From Desulfuromusa kysingii (GTDB taxonomy: Bacteria; Desulfobacterota; Desulfuromonadia; Desulfuromonadales; Geopsychrobacteraceae): DNA of 64,000 bases. The stretch covers positions 1 to 64,000 of the forward strand of contig NZ_FNQN01000008.1 in the NCBI RefSeq assembly GCF_900107645.1, written 5' to 3'. Below are positions 35,985 to 44,033 of this stretch, piece after piece (position 1 is the stretch's first letter; each line of letters begins with the position of its first letter). The notes beneath the pieces were generated by a model that was given only the letters and a program-made list of their open reading frames with translations, was not told the DNA's origin and made no database searches. The position numbers and the translations under genes are program-made.

Positions 35985-36695
35985 TCAAAGTTGCAATGAA
36001 ACCTTCAGTTGACGCAGATATCTGCGACTGACCGGAAGGGTGTTACCTGCTCGAGTTTTAATTTCACCCAAACCATTAGCAAAAAAGATGATCTCATCAA
36101 TCCGTTCAGGATTGACCAGATACTGCCGTTGACAACGCAACAGTGCGGTCCGTTCTTCCAGGACTCGTAAAGTCAATTCCGTAAAAAAATGACCATCGTG
36201 AGTCACAACATAAATTCCAGCGACATCTGAATAGACATAATCAACGGTTGCGGGAGAGATAAACTTAACCCTATTGGCAAATTGACAGGGAATATGGCTC
36301 AAAGATTCAGCTTGATAGCGGGGAGGATCTCCCCGTCGAATCATATCTCGGACCTTATTGACCGTCTTCAATAGTCTTTGTGGAGAGACCGGTTTGAGTA
36401 AATAATCGAGAGTTTTTTCTTCAAACGACTTCAAAGCATATTCATTATAAGCCGTGACAAAAACAACATGTGGCATAAGCTCATCTTCAAGCATTGCCAA
36501 TAATTCAAAGCCATTTAGCGCTGGCATTTCAATATCAAGAAATATCAGTTCCGGTTTTTCTGTACGAATTTTGCGCAGAGCATCTATGACATTGGTGCAG
36601 GAACCAAGAATCTCAAACACTCCGGTTGCTCGCACAAGGTGTTCAAGTTCCTCGCGTGCATGTTGTTCATCATCAATGATTAGCGCCCGAATCAT
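35985..36695 (-). CDS. LytTR-type response regulator
   Basis: 236 residues. An N-terminal receiver domain has acidic residues DDE at 8-10, phosphoacceptor Asp54 in IFLDIEMP, and Lys in LLKPVSPQRLL. A C-terminal LytTR DNA-binding domain follows, with RVKFISPATVDYVYSDVAGI and a late RCQRQYLVN segment. It is the partner of the overlapping LytS-type kinase gene (23-base overlap), resembling the BtsSR, YpdAB and LytSR systems. BtsSR and Bacillus LytST respond to pyruvate, which fits the flanking 2-oxoacid TRAP genes. The likely targets are those transporter genes. Confidence 0.92.
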   Translation of the reverse strand: MIRALIIDDEQHAREELEHLVRATGVFEILGSCTNVIDALRKIRTEKPELIFLDIEMPALNGFELLAMLEDELMPHVVFVTAYNEYALKSFEEKTLDYLLKPVSPQRLLKTVNKVRDMIRRGDPPRYQAESLSHIPCQFANRVKFISPATVDYVYSDVAGIYVVTHDGHFFTELTLRVLEERTALLRCQRQYLVNPERIDEIIFFANGLGEIKTRAGNTLPVSRRYLRQLKVSLQL

Positions 36696-38370
36696 CTAAT
36701 ATCTCTTTATCTAAGGGAAACTTTATCTGCACTAAAGTCTTCTCATGCGGGACACAAGCAACTGTAAGACCAAACTCCTGCCCATAAATATTCTTTATCC
36801 GCCGATCAACAAGTCGCATTCCCAGCCCCTGAGGCTCAATGGGTGGACGATAATTTCCTGCATTATCCTCTACCTCTATAATAACAAATCCTGTCTCGCA
36901 GTAAGCCCGAACCCATACTTTTCCATGATCAAGAAGGTGAGCGACTCCATGTTTAATCGCGTTCTCAATAAGTGGTTGTAAGGTAAAAACTGGAATTTGC
37001 AAATTCAACAAGACAGGATCAATTTGTTGGTAAACAAATAAACGCTCACCAAAACGAGCTTTTTCTATTTCCAAATAGGAGCCGATATGCGCCAATTCTT
37101 CTTCTAAAGTGACAATATCCTGGCTCCGTTTCAGATTGGTCCGAAAGAATGTAGAGAGTTGCAACAACAATTCACGTGCCTGTCCCGCATCTTTCCGGAC
37201 AACCGCCATGATCGTATTTAATGCATTAAATAAGAAGTGAGGATTGACCTGTGCCTGAATCAGTTTCAACTCAGACTGCACTAATAGAGATTTTTGTTCT
37301 TCGAATCGGGAGCGCAACAATTGATGGGAATACAGCGTCGCCAAACCTTCACCAAACGACCGATTGATATTAAGAAACAACTTTGTTTTAGGTTCGTAAA
37401 GACTGATGGTTCCGACAACCTCCTGATCCACTTGCAACGGTACCACCAAAACAGAGCCAATCGGACAGTTGTCCACCAATGGACACTTAAAGTTTTCATT
37501 AAAGCCATCGGCGAAGACAACCCGGTTTTCAAATAACGCCTGTTTCGACCATTTGCTGACGACAGAATTCCCGGCATGATGATGATCTGCACCAATTCCT
37601 GAAAATGCCAGAATTTCACTTCGATCGGTAATCGCAACAGCGCCAACTGCTGTTTCTTCGCGGATAATTTCAGCCATTTCCCGCGCCGTTTCAGAGCTGA
37701 ATCCACGACTTAAGATTCCTAAAGTACGATCTGCCACAGTGAAAGCTTTCGAAGAAAACAGGGCTCCGACCTTATCTCGAACGCGACGCTGGTCCCTCAC
37801 CATACTCATAAACAATGCAGCACCAACAGAATTGGCACAAATCATCGGCAGCGCTATCACCTTGACCAGAGCAACAGCATCAGTAAAAGGACGGGCCATA
37901 ATCAGGATGATCGTCATCTGCAACATCTCAGCAACCAAAGTCGTCGCAAAAGCGATTAAAGGATGAAACACCTGCTCAGGTTGTTTACGGCGGTTCAAAT
38001 AAAGATAGACCAGTCCACCGACAAGTCCCTCAACTGTGGTTGAAATGCCACAGGAAAAAGCAGTAAACCCACCAAGGGAAAATCGATGCAAACCGGCAGT
38101 CAGACCAACCGACAGTCCTAATATCGGTCCTCCAATCAGGCCAGCAAGGACAGCCCCAATAGCTCGAGTATTGGCAATCGCTCCCTGAATCGGCAACCCT
38201 TCATAGGTTCCAAGGATTGAAAACAATGAGAAAACGACATAAAGGAACAGAAGTTGTCGTTTTTGTAACTTCCCTCCTGACAGATAGTCCATCGCCGGGG
38301 ATTTACTGAACAGGTACGCGACAACAATGAGTACTGCCGTCTGCTGCAGAAGCTCAAACATTAGCAACAT
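36673..38370 (-). CDS. LytS-type sensor histidine kinase (5TM-LYT, GAF, His_kinase)
   Basis: 565 residues. The N-terminal 190 residues hold the 5TM Lyt receptor (FSILGTYEGLPIQGAIANTR, LIGGPILGLSVGLTAGLHRF). A GAF-type domain spans about 210-350 and contains two cysteines (CPLVDNCPIG, 296-302). The kinase core follows with phospho-His378 in QVNPHFLFNALN and the ATPase boxes N (PLIENAIKHG) and G (GLGMRLVDRR). AAGGA precedes ATG 38370. It overlaps the regulator gene by 23 bases. By analogy to BtsS and LytS it may sense pyruvate or a related acid outside the membrane. Confidence 0.92.
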   Translation of the reverse strand: MLLMFELLQQTAVLIVVAYLFSKSPAMDYLSGGKLQKRQLLFLYVVFSLFSILGTYEGLPIQGAIANTRAIGAVLAGLIGGPILGLSVGLTAGLHRFSLGGFTAFSCGISTTVEGLVGGLVYLYLNRRKQPEQVFHPLIAFATTLVAEMLQMTIILIMARPFTDAVALVKVIALPMICANSVGAALFMSMVRDQRRVRDKVGALFSSKAFTVADRTLGILSRGFSSETAREMAEIIREETAVGAVAITDRSEILAFSGIGADHHHAGNSVVSKWSKQALFENRVVFADGFNENFKCPLVDNCPIGSVLVVPLQVDQEVVGTISLYEPKTKLFLNINRSFGEGLATLYSHQLLRSRFEEQKSLLVQSELKLIQAQVNPHFLFNALNTIMAVVRKDAGQARELLLQLSTFFRTNLKRSQDIVTLEEELAHIGSYLEIEKARFGERLFVYQQIDPVLLNLQIPVFTLQPLIENAIKHGVAHLLDHGKVWVRAYCETGFVIIEVEDNAGNYRPPIEPQGLGMRLVDRRIKNIYGQEFGLTVACVPHEKTLVQIKFPLDKEILDDSGANH

Positions 38371-38443
38371 AGAAAATCCTTTTGATAACCTTCTTCACTC
38401 AGCATAAAGGGATTCATATAACTCTGCAAAGGTTTCACGACCC

Positions 38444-38472
38444 AGCGGTCAGCAAAGACTCATTAGTGGTCA
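38444..38472. promoter_or_regulatory. Candidate LytTR operator between lytS and dctQM (system 2)
   Basis: AGCGGTCA (38444-38451) and AGTGGTCA (38465-38472) are direct repeats with starts exactly 21 bp apart. They lie in the divergent spacer, 74 bases from the lytS start and 140 bases from the dctQ start. Sequence and spacing match the repeat pair upstream of dctP (35931-35959). Role is inferred. Confidence 0.45.
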
Positions 38473-38611
38473 TAACCGAGTAATCCCTGCCAAGACGGAC
38501 CGTTCTTCAATAAAACAAGGATTAATTATTGACTCAAGACAGAAGTTGACAGATTATTACGGGTTCGTTTTTTTCACGGCCTTAAATATCTCTGCGTAAA
38601 ATGGAAACTTT

Positions 38612-39166
38612 ATGAAACTAATCCAGCGAATCGTTCTTACGATAGACAAACTGAGCACCAAGATTGGTCATCTGACGTCCTGGCTTAGCACGATCTTGGT
38701 TTTAACTGTCTGCTACGATGTCTTTACCCGTTATTTTTTACGCAAAAGCAGTGTTGGGGTGCAAGAACTGGAGTGGCATATCTTTGCCGTGCTGTTCATG
38801 CTCTCAGCAGCATACACCCTAAAGATCGACAAGCATGTTCGAGTCGATGTCATCTACACCCAGTTATCACCTCGGGCGAAAGCTTGGGTCAATATGCTTG
38901 GCGGGATTATATTCCTGATTCCCTTTTCAATTTTAGTCATCTGGGCTTCACAAGGATTTATCAGCATGAGCTGGGCCATCCAGGAAACCAGTCCCGATCC
39001 AGGGGGCCTTCCCTGTCGTTATCTCTTAAAGGCGATGATTCCGGTTGGCTTTGGTTTACTTCTCCTCCAGGGGATCGCCCAGATCCTGCGCTCATTTTGT
39101 ACTGTGATCGGTCATCCGATGGAAGACAGTAACACCGAAGAGATAGAGGAACGGTACCATGCCTGA
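38612..39166 (+). CDS. dctQ: TRAP transporter small permease DctQ (system 2)
   Basis: 184 residues with four hydrophobic helices. VGVQELEWHIFAVLFMLSAAY and KHVRVDVIY match the DctQ family and resemble the system 1 protein. GGAAAC lies before the ATG. The 3' end overlaps dctM by eight bases, so the two are coupled. Divergent from the LytS kinase gene, with the repeat pair in between. The matching binding-protein gene is not upstream but downstream on the opposite strand (40553-41647). Confidence 0.92.
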   Translation: MKLIQRIVLTIDKLSTKIGHLTSWLSTILVLTVCYDVFTRYFLRKSSVGVQELEWHIFAVLFMLSAAYTLKIDKHVRVDVIYTQLSPRAKAWVNMLGGIIFLIPFSILVIWASQGFISMSWAIQETSPDPGGLPCRYLLKAMIPVGFGLLLLQGIAQILRSFCTVIGHPMEDSNTEEIEERYHA

Positions 39167-40478
39167 ATATATGTCCCTGGTTCTATTTGCCACAGTTTTT
39201 TCTCTTTTGCTGCTGGGCTTTCCGGTCGCATTCACCCTGGGCGGGGTCTCTCTGATCTTTGGTTATTTCACCTTTGGATTAGGACTGTTCCAACTGCTCC
39301 CCTTGCGGATCTGGGGGACGATGAACAATTATGTCCTCATCGCCGTCCCCCTGTTTGTCTATATGGGGCTCATGCTTGAAAAATCCGGGCTGGCTGAAGA
39401 GCTCTTGGAAACCATGGCCATGTTGTTTGGAAAATTGCGCGGTGGTCTGGCCATTTCAGTTATTGTGGTTGGAGCTGTCCTCGCAGCCTCTACCGGGATT
39501 GTTGGTGCGACCGTTGTCACCATGGGGCTACTATCGCTCCCGACGATGCTCAAACGTGGTTATTCCCCCGAACTGACAACCGGAACAATCTGTGCTGCCG
39601 GAACCCTGGGCCAGATCATCCCCCCCAGTATTGTTCTGGTTCTCCTTGGTAGCGTCCTTAACGTCTCTATTGGTGACATGTTTATCGGGTCAGTTATTCC
39701 TGGGATCATATTGGTCAGTTTGTATATCCTCTGGATTGTCATTGTGGCATTTATCCGCCCTGATGCAGCGCCAGCAATGCCTGCAAGCGAACTTGCCGAT
39801 TTCAGAAAAAACGGGATGTACAAAAAAATCTTCCGTGCATTTCTCTTGCCCTTCTTTCTGATTGTTGCAGTGCTGGGTTCAATTTTTGCCGGCATCGCTT
39901 CACCGACTGAAGCGGCAGCAGTTGGGGCAATGGGTGCAACCTTCTTGACCATCTGGCAAAAAAAGTTCAACCTTCACACCCTACGTGAAGTGATGCGCGG
40001 CACAACCACAATTACCTCTATGGCATTTATCCTCATTGTCGGCGCGAGCGCTTTTGGACTTGTTTTCCGTGGCATGGGAGGAGATCGTTACATCACCAAT
40101 CTCATCCTCAGCACAGGGATGGAACCTGGACACTTTCTCCTCATTGTCATGCTGATCATATTCGTTGCTGGGTTTTTCATCGACTTTATCGAAATCACCT
40201 TTATTATCGTTCCTGTCGTAGCACCAATTTTTCAACATATGGGGATCGACCTTCTTTGGGTGGGGATCTTGATTGCCATGAACTTACAAACATCATTTCT
40301 GACCCCCCCTTTCGGTTTTTCATTGTTTTATTTAAAAGGAGTTGCTCCTCCAGAGATTACCACCTATCAGATCTATAAGGGGATCATCCCCTTTATCGTC
40401 ATTCAGATGATCTGCCTTTTCGTCGTCGTTATCTGGCCTGAGACGGTGACCTGGTTACCGGGATACATGTCAAAATAG
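39159..40478 (+). CDS. dctM: TRAP transporter large permease DctM (system 2)
   Basis: 439 residues, about 12 hydrophobic helices. LLGFPVAFTLGGVSLIFGY, ASTGIVGATVVTMGLLSLP and MNLQTSFLTPPFGFSLFYLK are DctM signatures shared with system 1. GAGGA precedes the ATG, and the start overlaps dctQ by eight bases. It forms the sodium-coupled channel with DctQ. A strong terminator follows 25 bases after the stop. Confidence 0.93.
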   Translation: MPEYMSLVLFATVFSLLLLGFPVAFTLGGVSLIFGYFTFGLGLFQLLPLRIWGTMNNYVLIAVPLFVYMGLMLEKSGLAEELLETMAMLFGKLRGGLAISVIVVGAVLAASTGIVGATVVTMGLLSLPTMLKRGYSPELTTGTICAAGTLGQIIPPSIVLVLLGSVLNVSIGDMFIGSVIPGIILVSLYILWIVIVAFIRPDAAPAMPASELADFRKNGMYKKIFRAFLLPFFLIVAVLGSIFAGIASPTEAAAVGAMGATFLTIWQKKFNLHTLREVMRGTTTITSMAFILIVGASAFGLVFRGMGGDRYITNLILSTGMEPGHFLLIVMLIIFVAGFFIDFIEITFIIVPVVAPIFQHMGIDLLWVGILIAMNLQTSFLTPPFGFSLFYLKGVAPPEITTYQIYKGIIPFIVIQMICLFVVVIWPETVTWLPGYMSK

Positions 40479-40503
40479 AAACTAGTCACAACTTCTAGCA
40501 AAA

Positions 40504-40530
40504 AAAAGCCTGCCAAATCGGCAGGCTTTT
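40504..40530. terminator. Bidirectional terminator between dctM and dctP (system 2)
   Basis: AAAAGCCTGCC (40504-40514) and GGCAGGCTTTT (40520-40530) form a perfect 11-bp stem with a 5-base loop, preceded by A-run and followed by TCTC. It serves the convergent dctM and dctP genes. Confidence 0.9.
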
Positions 40531-40552
40531 TCTCATCTATTCAACCCCAAAA

Positions 40553-41647
40553 TCAATCGAATAATTCATAGTAAGGTTGTTCTGAAATCTTACTCCAAGC
40601 TAACTGTTGCTTTTGAAATGCTTTAAAACTGTCATAAACTTTTTGACTCTCAGGATCATTGGCAACGGCTTCTTCTAAAACCTCTACAGAGTATTTCCGT
40701 AGCTGTGAGATGACATCCGCTGGGAACTTTTTGAGGATAACCCCTTCCTCCTTGAGCATCTTGTCCAAATAGATATTATTTTTAGCTTCCGACTCACAGA
40801 GCACCCACATATTCGATGCGATAGTCGCGTTAGTCACGATTGCCTGTAAATCCTCCGGCAACGCCTCATAAGCACTTTTATTGACGAAAGATTCGAGAAC
40901 ACTACCGGCTTCATGCCAACCGGGATAATAGTAATACTTGGCAACCTTGTAGAAACCCATCATATAGTCATTATAAGGACCAACCCACTCGGTTGCATCG
41001 ATAACACCGCGCTCAAGATTGGTATATAGCTCACCGCCAGCGGAAAGGACAGCAGTCCCTCCTGCTTTGGATAGAACCTTCCCCCCTAAGCCCGGAATGC
41101 GCATTTTCAAACCTTTGAAATCATCCATGCTTTTGATTTCGCGATTAAACCAACCGCCCATCTGCACACCGGTATTGCCTGCAGGTAGTGGCTTCAAATT
41201 AAACTTACTGTAAACGTCTTCCCAAAGTTTCATCCCGCCGCCAGCATAAAGCCAGGCGTTCATCGCCTGCGCATTCATTCCAAAAGGGACAGCCGCAAAG
41301 AATTGAGCTGCGGGAGACTTTCCGGCCCAGTAGTAGGCGGCGCCATGCCCCATCTCTACCATCCCTTGGCTGACAGCATCAAAGGCCTGGAGGGCTGGGA
41401 CCAGTTCTCCGCCACCATACACCTGGATATTCAGACGACCGCCAGACATCGTCCTAATCATCTCGGCCAGTTTGTCCGCACCCTCACCTAGCAGTGGAAA
41501 GTGAGGAGGCCAGGTTGTGACCATCTTCCAATTATAGGTTTTCTCAGCTCGAACAATCGCTGGTGCTCCGATCGTTGTTGCTGTAGCCGCGACCGCTGTA
41601 GCTGCCGTCGCCTTCTTAAGAAAATCTCGCCGAGTGTTATTTTCCAT
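40553..41647 (-). CDS. dctP: TRAP transporter substrate-binding protein DctP (system 2), Tat-exported
   Basis: 364 residues. The N-terminus is a twin-arginine signal (NNTRRDFLKKATAATAVAA, cleavage near VRAE), unlike the Sec signal of the system 1 protein. The mature part has PAGNTGVQMGGWFNREI and LKMRIPGLGGKVLSKAGG, placing it in the same TakP/2-oxoacid-type group. GVIDATEWVGPYNDYMMG is the ligand-contact region. ATG 41647 has AAGGAGACG upstream; an in-frame start seven codons earlier does not. It converges with its presumed permease genes dctQM and is downstream of a PAS kinase gene on the same strand. Confidence 0.9.
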   Translation of the reverse strand: MENNTRRDFLKKATAATAVAATATTIGAPAIVRAEKTYNWKMVTTWPPHFPLLGEGADKLAEMIRTMSGGRLNIQVYGGGELVPALQAFDAVSQGMVEMGHGAAYYWAGKSPAAQFFAAVPFGMNAQAMNAWLYAGGGMKLWEDVYSKFNLKPLPAGNTGVQMGGWFNREIKSMDDFKGLKMRIPGLGGKVLSKAGGTAVLSAGGELYTNLERGVIDATEWVGPYNDYMMGFYKVAKYYYYPGWHEAGSVLESFVNKSAYEALPEDLQAIVTNATIASNMWVLCESEAKNNIYLDKMLKEEGVILKKFPADVISQLRKYSVEVLEEAVANDPESQKVYDSFKAFQKQQLAWSKISEQPYYELFD

Positions 41648-41733
41648 GAACGTCTCCTTGCAAGTCATTTAATGAAAGTATTTATCCGGATGTGAGAATA
41701 TAATTCGGTTCTATAAATGTCAAACCTTTGCAG

Positions 41734-43203
41734 TCAGCAATTCGATTTTTCCACTAGCGGAAAATCGACAATAAAAGTTGCTCCACCTCCAGGGGTCTCT
41801 TCAACCCATGCATTGCCTCCAGAAACCCGAGCAATCTTCGCGACAGTCGCAAGCCCGATTCCCGTCCCTGGGATTCCTTTGCTATGAATGCCGCGTTTAA
41901 AAGGTTCAAATATCTTCTCCCGCTCTTCAGGAGCAATACCAAGACCATGATCGATAACCTTGTAACGGACTCGATCACGATATTTCTTCCCTGAAATTTC
42001 GATACATGGATTCTGATGCACCGCATATTTCAATGCGTTAATCAGCAGGTTTCTAAACAGGTTTGTCAGCAACGATGCCGCGATAGTGACCGATGGAAGG
42101 GGAGCAATAGTTATTTTTGCCCCCGTTTCGAGGACGATATCCGCCAATTCAAGCTGTACATCTGCAGCAATCGAGGTCGCATCAATCGGTGATGTCGGAA
42201 TGTTCATCTTGCCAACCTGTGATAACGACAACAGATCTTCAAGAAGATCCTTCATCTTTTCTGCGGTTTTCCTTATTTCGAAGATACAATCCTGACCGAT
42301 ATCATCCAACTGTTCACCATAGCGCTCATCGAGCAGTTCGGCAAAACCAATCAGGGGTGTTAAGGGTGAGCGCAGATCATGTGAAACAGTCGACACAAAA
42401 GCATCTAATTCTCGATTTGTCTGTTGCAAACGCCGTCGGTACTCCAATCTTTCGGTAATATCCCGACTGACTCCCAACTTATGGGTTGGATTCTCCCTTG
42501 TGGGATAGGGAGTATTGATAATTTCATAAGTCCGACCCGGTTCGCCCAAGGCTTTCTCCTGAAGCACCTCTCGTCCCTTTAATACCTGGGGCAAGGGACA
42601 GTCCAAGCACACAGACTCTCGTTTATAAATCGCTTGATAACAATACTTTTCACCAATCTCACCGATGATGTTTAACATGGCTCTATTGGCAAAGGAGATC
42701 CGATAACTAGGATCACAAATGTATGCGGGATCAACCATGCCATCGAGGACAGCCCGTAAACCTGATTTCTCAAGCTCAAGTTGTTGAGTCCGCTCTTCAA
42801 CCGCAGCCCTCAGACTATGTTCCAATTTCTTGAGACGTGAAGTATCGATAAATGCCTCTATTCCCCCAACAACTTGCCCCCCTTTGTCTCGGAGTAAATC
42901 AACGTTCTTGGTCAATGAAACAGTTCGCCCGTCTTTATGCTGAAATGAACAGCTTAGCCCGATGTCGGGCTTTGGAGTTGATGAGGAAAAGATATCACAA
43001 TCAGTGTGACAAGACTCACCACAAAGGATGGAGCAGTGTTTCCCCACGACCTCTTCTGCGGTGAAACCAGTAATTCTGGTGGCCTCGGCGTTCCAATAAA
43101 TGATGGTCTTATGAAGATCGACTAAAAACAATCCGGTAGGAATAGTTTGCAACAAAGCTTCAAGAGGATATTCAGAAAGCAATTGATACAAGCTTGGATT
43201 CAT
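41734..43203 (-). CDS. PAS-PAS sensor histidine kinase with cysteine-rich PAS domains
   Basis: 489 residues, no membrane segment. PAS domain 1 (about 12-125) has the cluster Cys57, Cys61, Cys65, Cys69 (GKHCSILCGESCHTDCD). PAS domain 2 (about 150-255) has Cys188, Cys199 and Cys202 (ESVCLDCPLP). The HisKA helix carries His275 in STVSHDLRSPL, and the ATPase domain contains NLLINALKYAV and GTGIGLATV. No receiver domain or partner regulator is adjacent. It lies upstream of dctP (system 2) on the same strand, 86 bases apart, but a shared transcript is uncertain. The cysteines may bind metal or respond to redox state. Confidence 0.88.
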   Translation of the reverse strand: MNPSLYQLLSEYPLEALLQTIPTGLFLVDLHKTIIYWNAEATRITGFTAEEVVGKHCSILCGESCHTDCDIFSSSTPKPDIGLSCSFQHKDGRTVSLTKNVDLLRDKGGQVVGGIEAFIDTSRLKKLEHSLRAAVEERTQQLELEKSGLRAVLDGMVDPAYICDPSYRISFANRAMLNIIGEIGEKYCYQAIYKRESVCLDCPLPQVLKGREVLQEKALGEPGRTYEIINTPYPTRENPTHKLGVSRDITERLEYRRRLQQTNRELDAFVSTVSHDLRSPLTPLIGFAELLDERYGEQLDDIGQDCIFEIRKTAEKMKDLLEDLLSLSQVGKMNIPTSPIDATSIAADVQLELADIVLETGAKITIAPLPSVTIAASLLTNLFRNLLINALKYAVHQNPCIEISGKKYRDRVRYKVIDHGLGIAPEEREKIFEPFKRGIHSKGIPGTGIGLATVAKIARVSGGNAWVEETPGGGATFIVDFPLVEKSNC

Positions 43204-43294
43204 CGCTCCTCCTCATGGAAATGATTCTACAAAAAATTTTATTGTATCATTTCATCCTTCCTTGAGGGATATTTTGTTCACCGCCCTTAAAACA

Positions 43295-44026
43295 TCAAGC
43301 CGCCCGACCAATAACAGCGACATAAACAGCTTTGGCTCCACCCGTTAGCAGCACTTGACAACAAGCATCGGCGGTCGCCCCCGTCGTTAACACGTCATCA
43401 ATTAGAAGCACTGTCGCGTTTTCAATCGATCGCTGGATGGCAAATGCTCCTTGCAGGTTCGTGGCTCTCTGCTTAGCCGAAAGACCTTGCTGAGATTGAG
43501 TTTCTTTGACTTTCAGTAACAGATCAGTCAGCACTGGAAGATTTCTGATTTTGGCAAATTCACGTGCCAGCAGCAGTGCTTGATTATAGCTACGTTGCTG
43601 TAGACGCTTATGGTGCAATGGTACCGGAATGACAACATCGAGAGGCAGATCAGCCTCAACTTCCCGCTCAAGTAACACCCCAAGAGAGCGATCCAAACCG
43701 ACCTTACGGTTAAATTTGAAATGGTGTATTGCGCGTCGTAACGACTGATCATAAAGGCCGACGCTGTAAACCTTCTCGTAAGCTGGTCGATTTCTTATGC
43801 AGCGTCCACAAAGATGGGGACGATTAGATTTCCCCGTAAAGGGGAGAGCACAGAGGGGACAATGAGAGGATGGAATAGGAGTGAATCCGGCCAGACAATC
43901 ATCACAGAGGACATCCGTATCTGTCGCGGACAGAGGACGTCCGCAAAGTGGACAAGCGGGCGGAAAGAGTTGCTTAAACAACAGCAGAAAAAACGTTTTT
44001 ATACTTGGAAATCCCCCCATTCCCAT
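43295..44026 (-). CDS. comF: ComF family phosphoribosyltransferase-like protein
   Basis: 243 residues. An N-terminal four-Cys zinc finger pairs (CPLCGRPL, CDDCLAGF) with a second set (CPLCALPF, CGRC), then the phosphoribosyltransferase-like domain with the PRPP motif VLLIDDVLTTGATADAC near the end. ComF proteins are linked to DNA uptake in competent bacteria and are conserved widely without competence. It lies eight bases after gpmI on the same strand and ends the housekeeping run. Confidence 0.9.
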   Translation of the reverse strand: MGMGGFPSIKTFFLLLFKQLFPPACPLCGRPLSATDTDVLCDDCLAGFTPIPSSHCPLCALPFTGKSNRPHLCGRCIRNRPAYEKVYSVGLYDQSLRRAIHHFKFNRKVGLDRSLGVLLEREVEADLPLDVVIPVPLHHKRLQQRSYNQALLLAREFAKIRNLPVLTDLLLKVKETQSQQGLSAKQRATNLQGAFAIQRSIENATVLLIDDVLTTGATADACCQVLLTGGAKAVYVAVIGRAA

Positions 44027-44033
44027 ATCACTT

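Noticed and set aside
32677-43203. Recent duplication of the TRAP operons
   Set aside because: The subunits share motifs but differ widely in sequence, signal type and gene order, so this is an old paralogy or separate acquisition.
43218-43253. Hairpin GAAATGAT/ATCATTTC between comF and the PAS kinase
   Set aside because: Only eight weak A-T-rich pairs with a 20-base loop; not convincing as a terminator.
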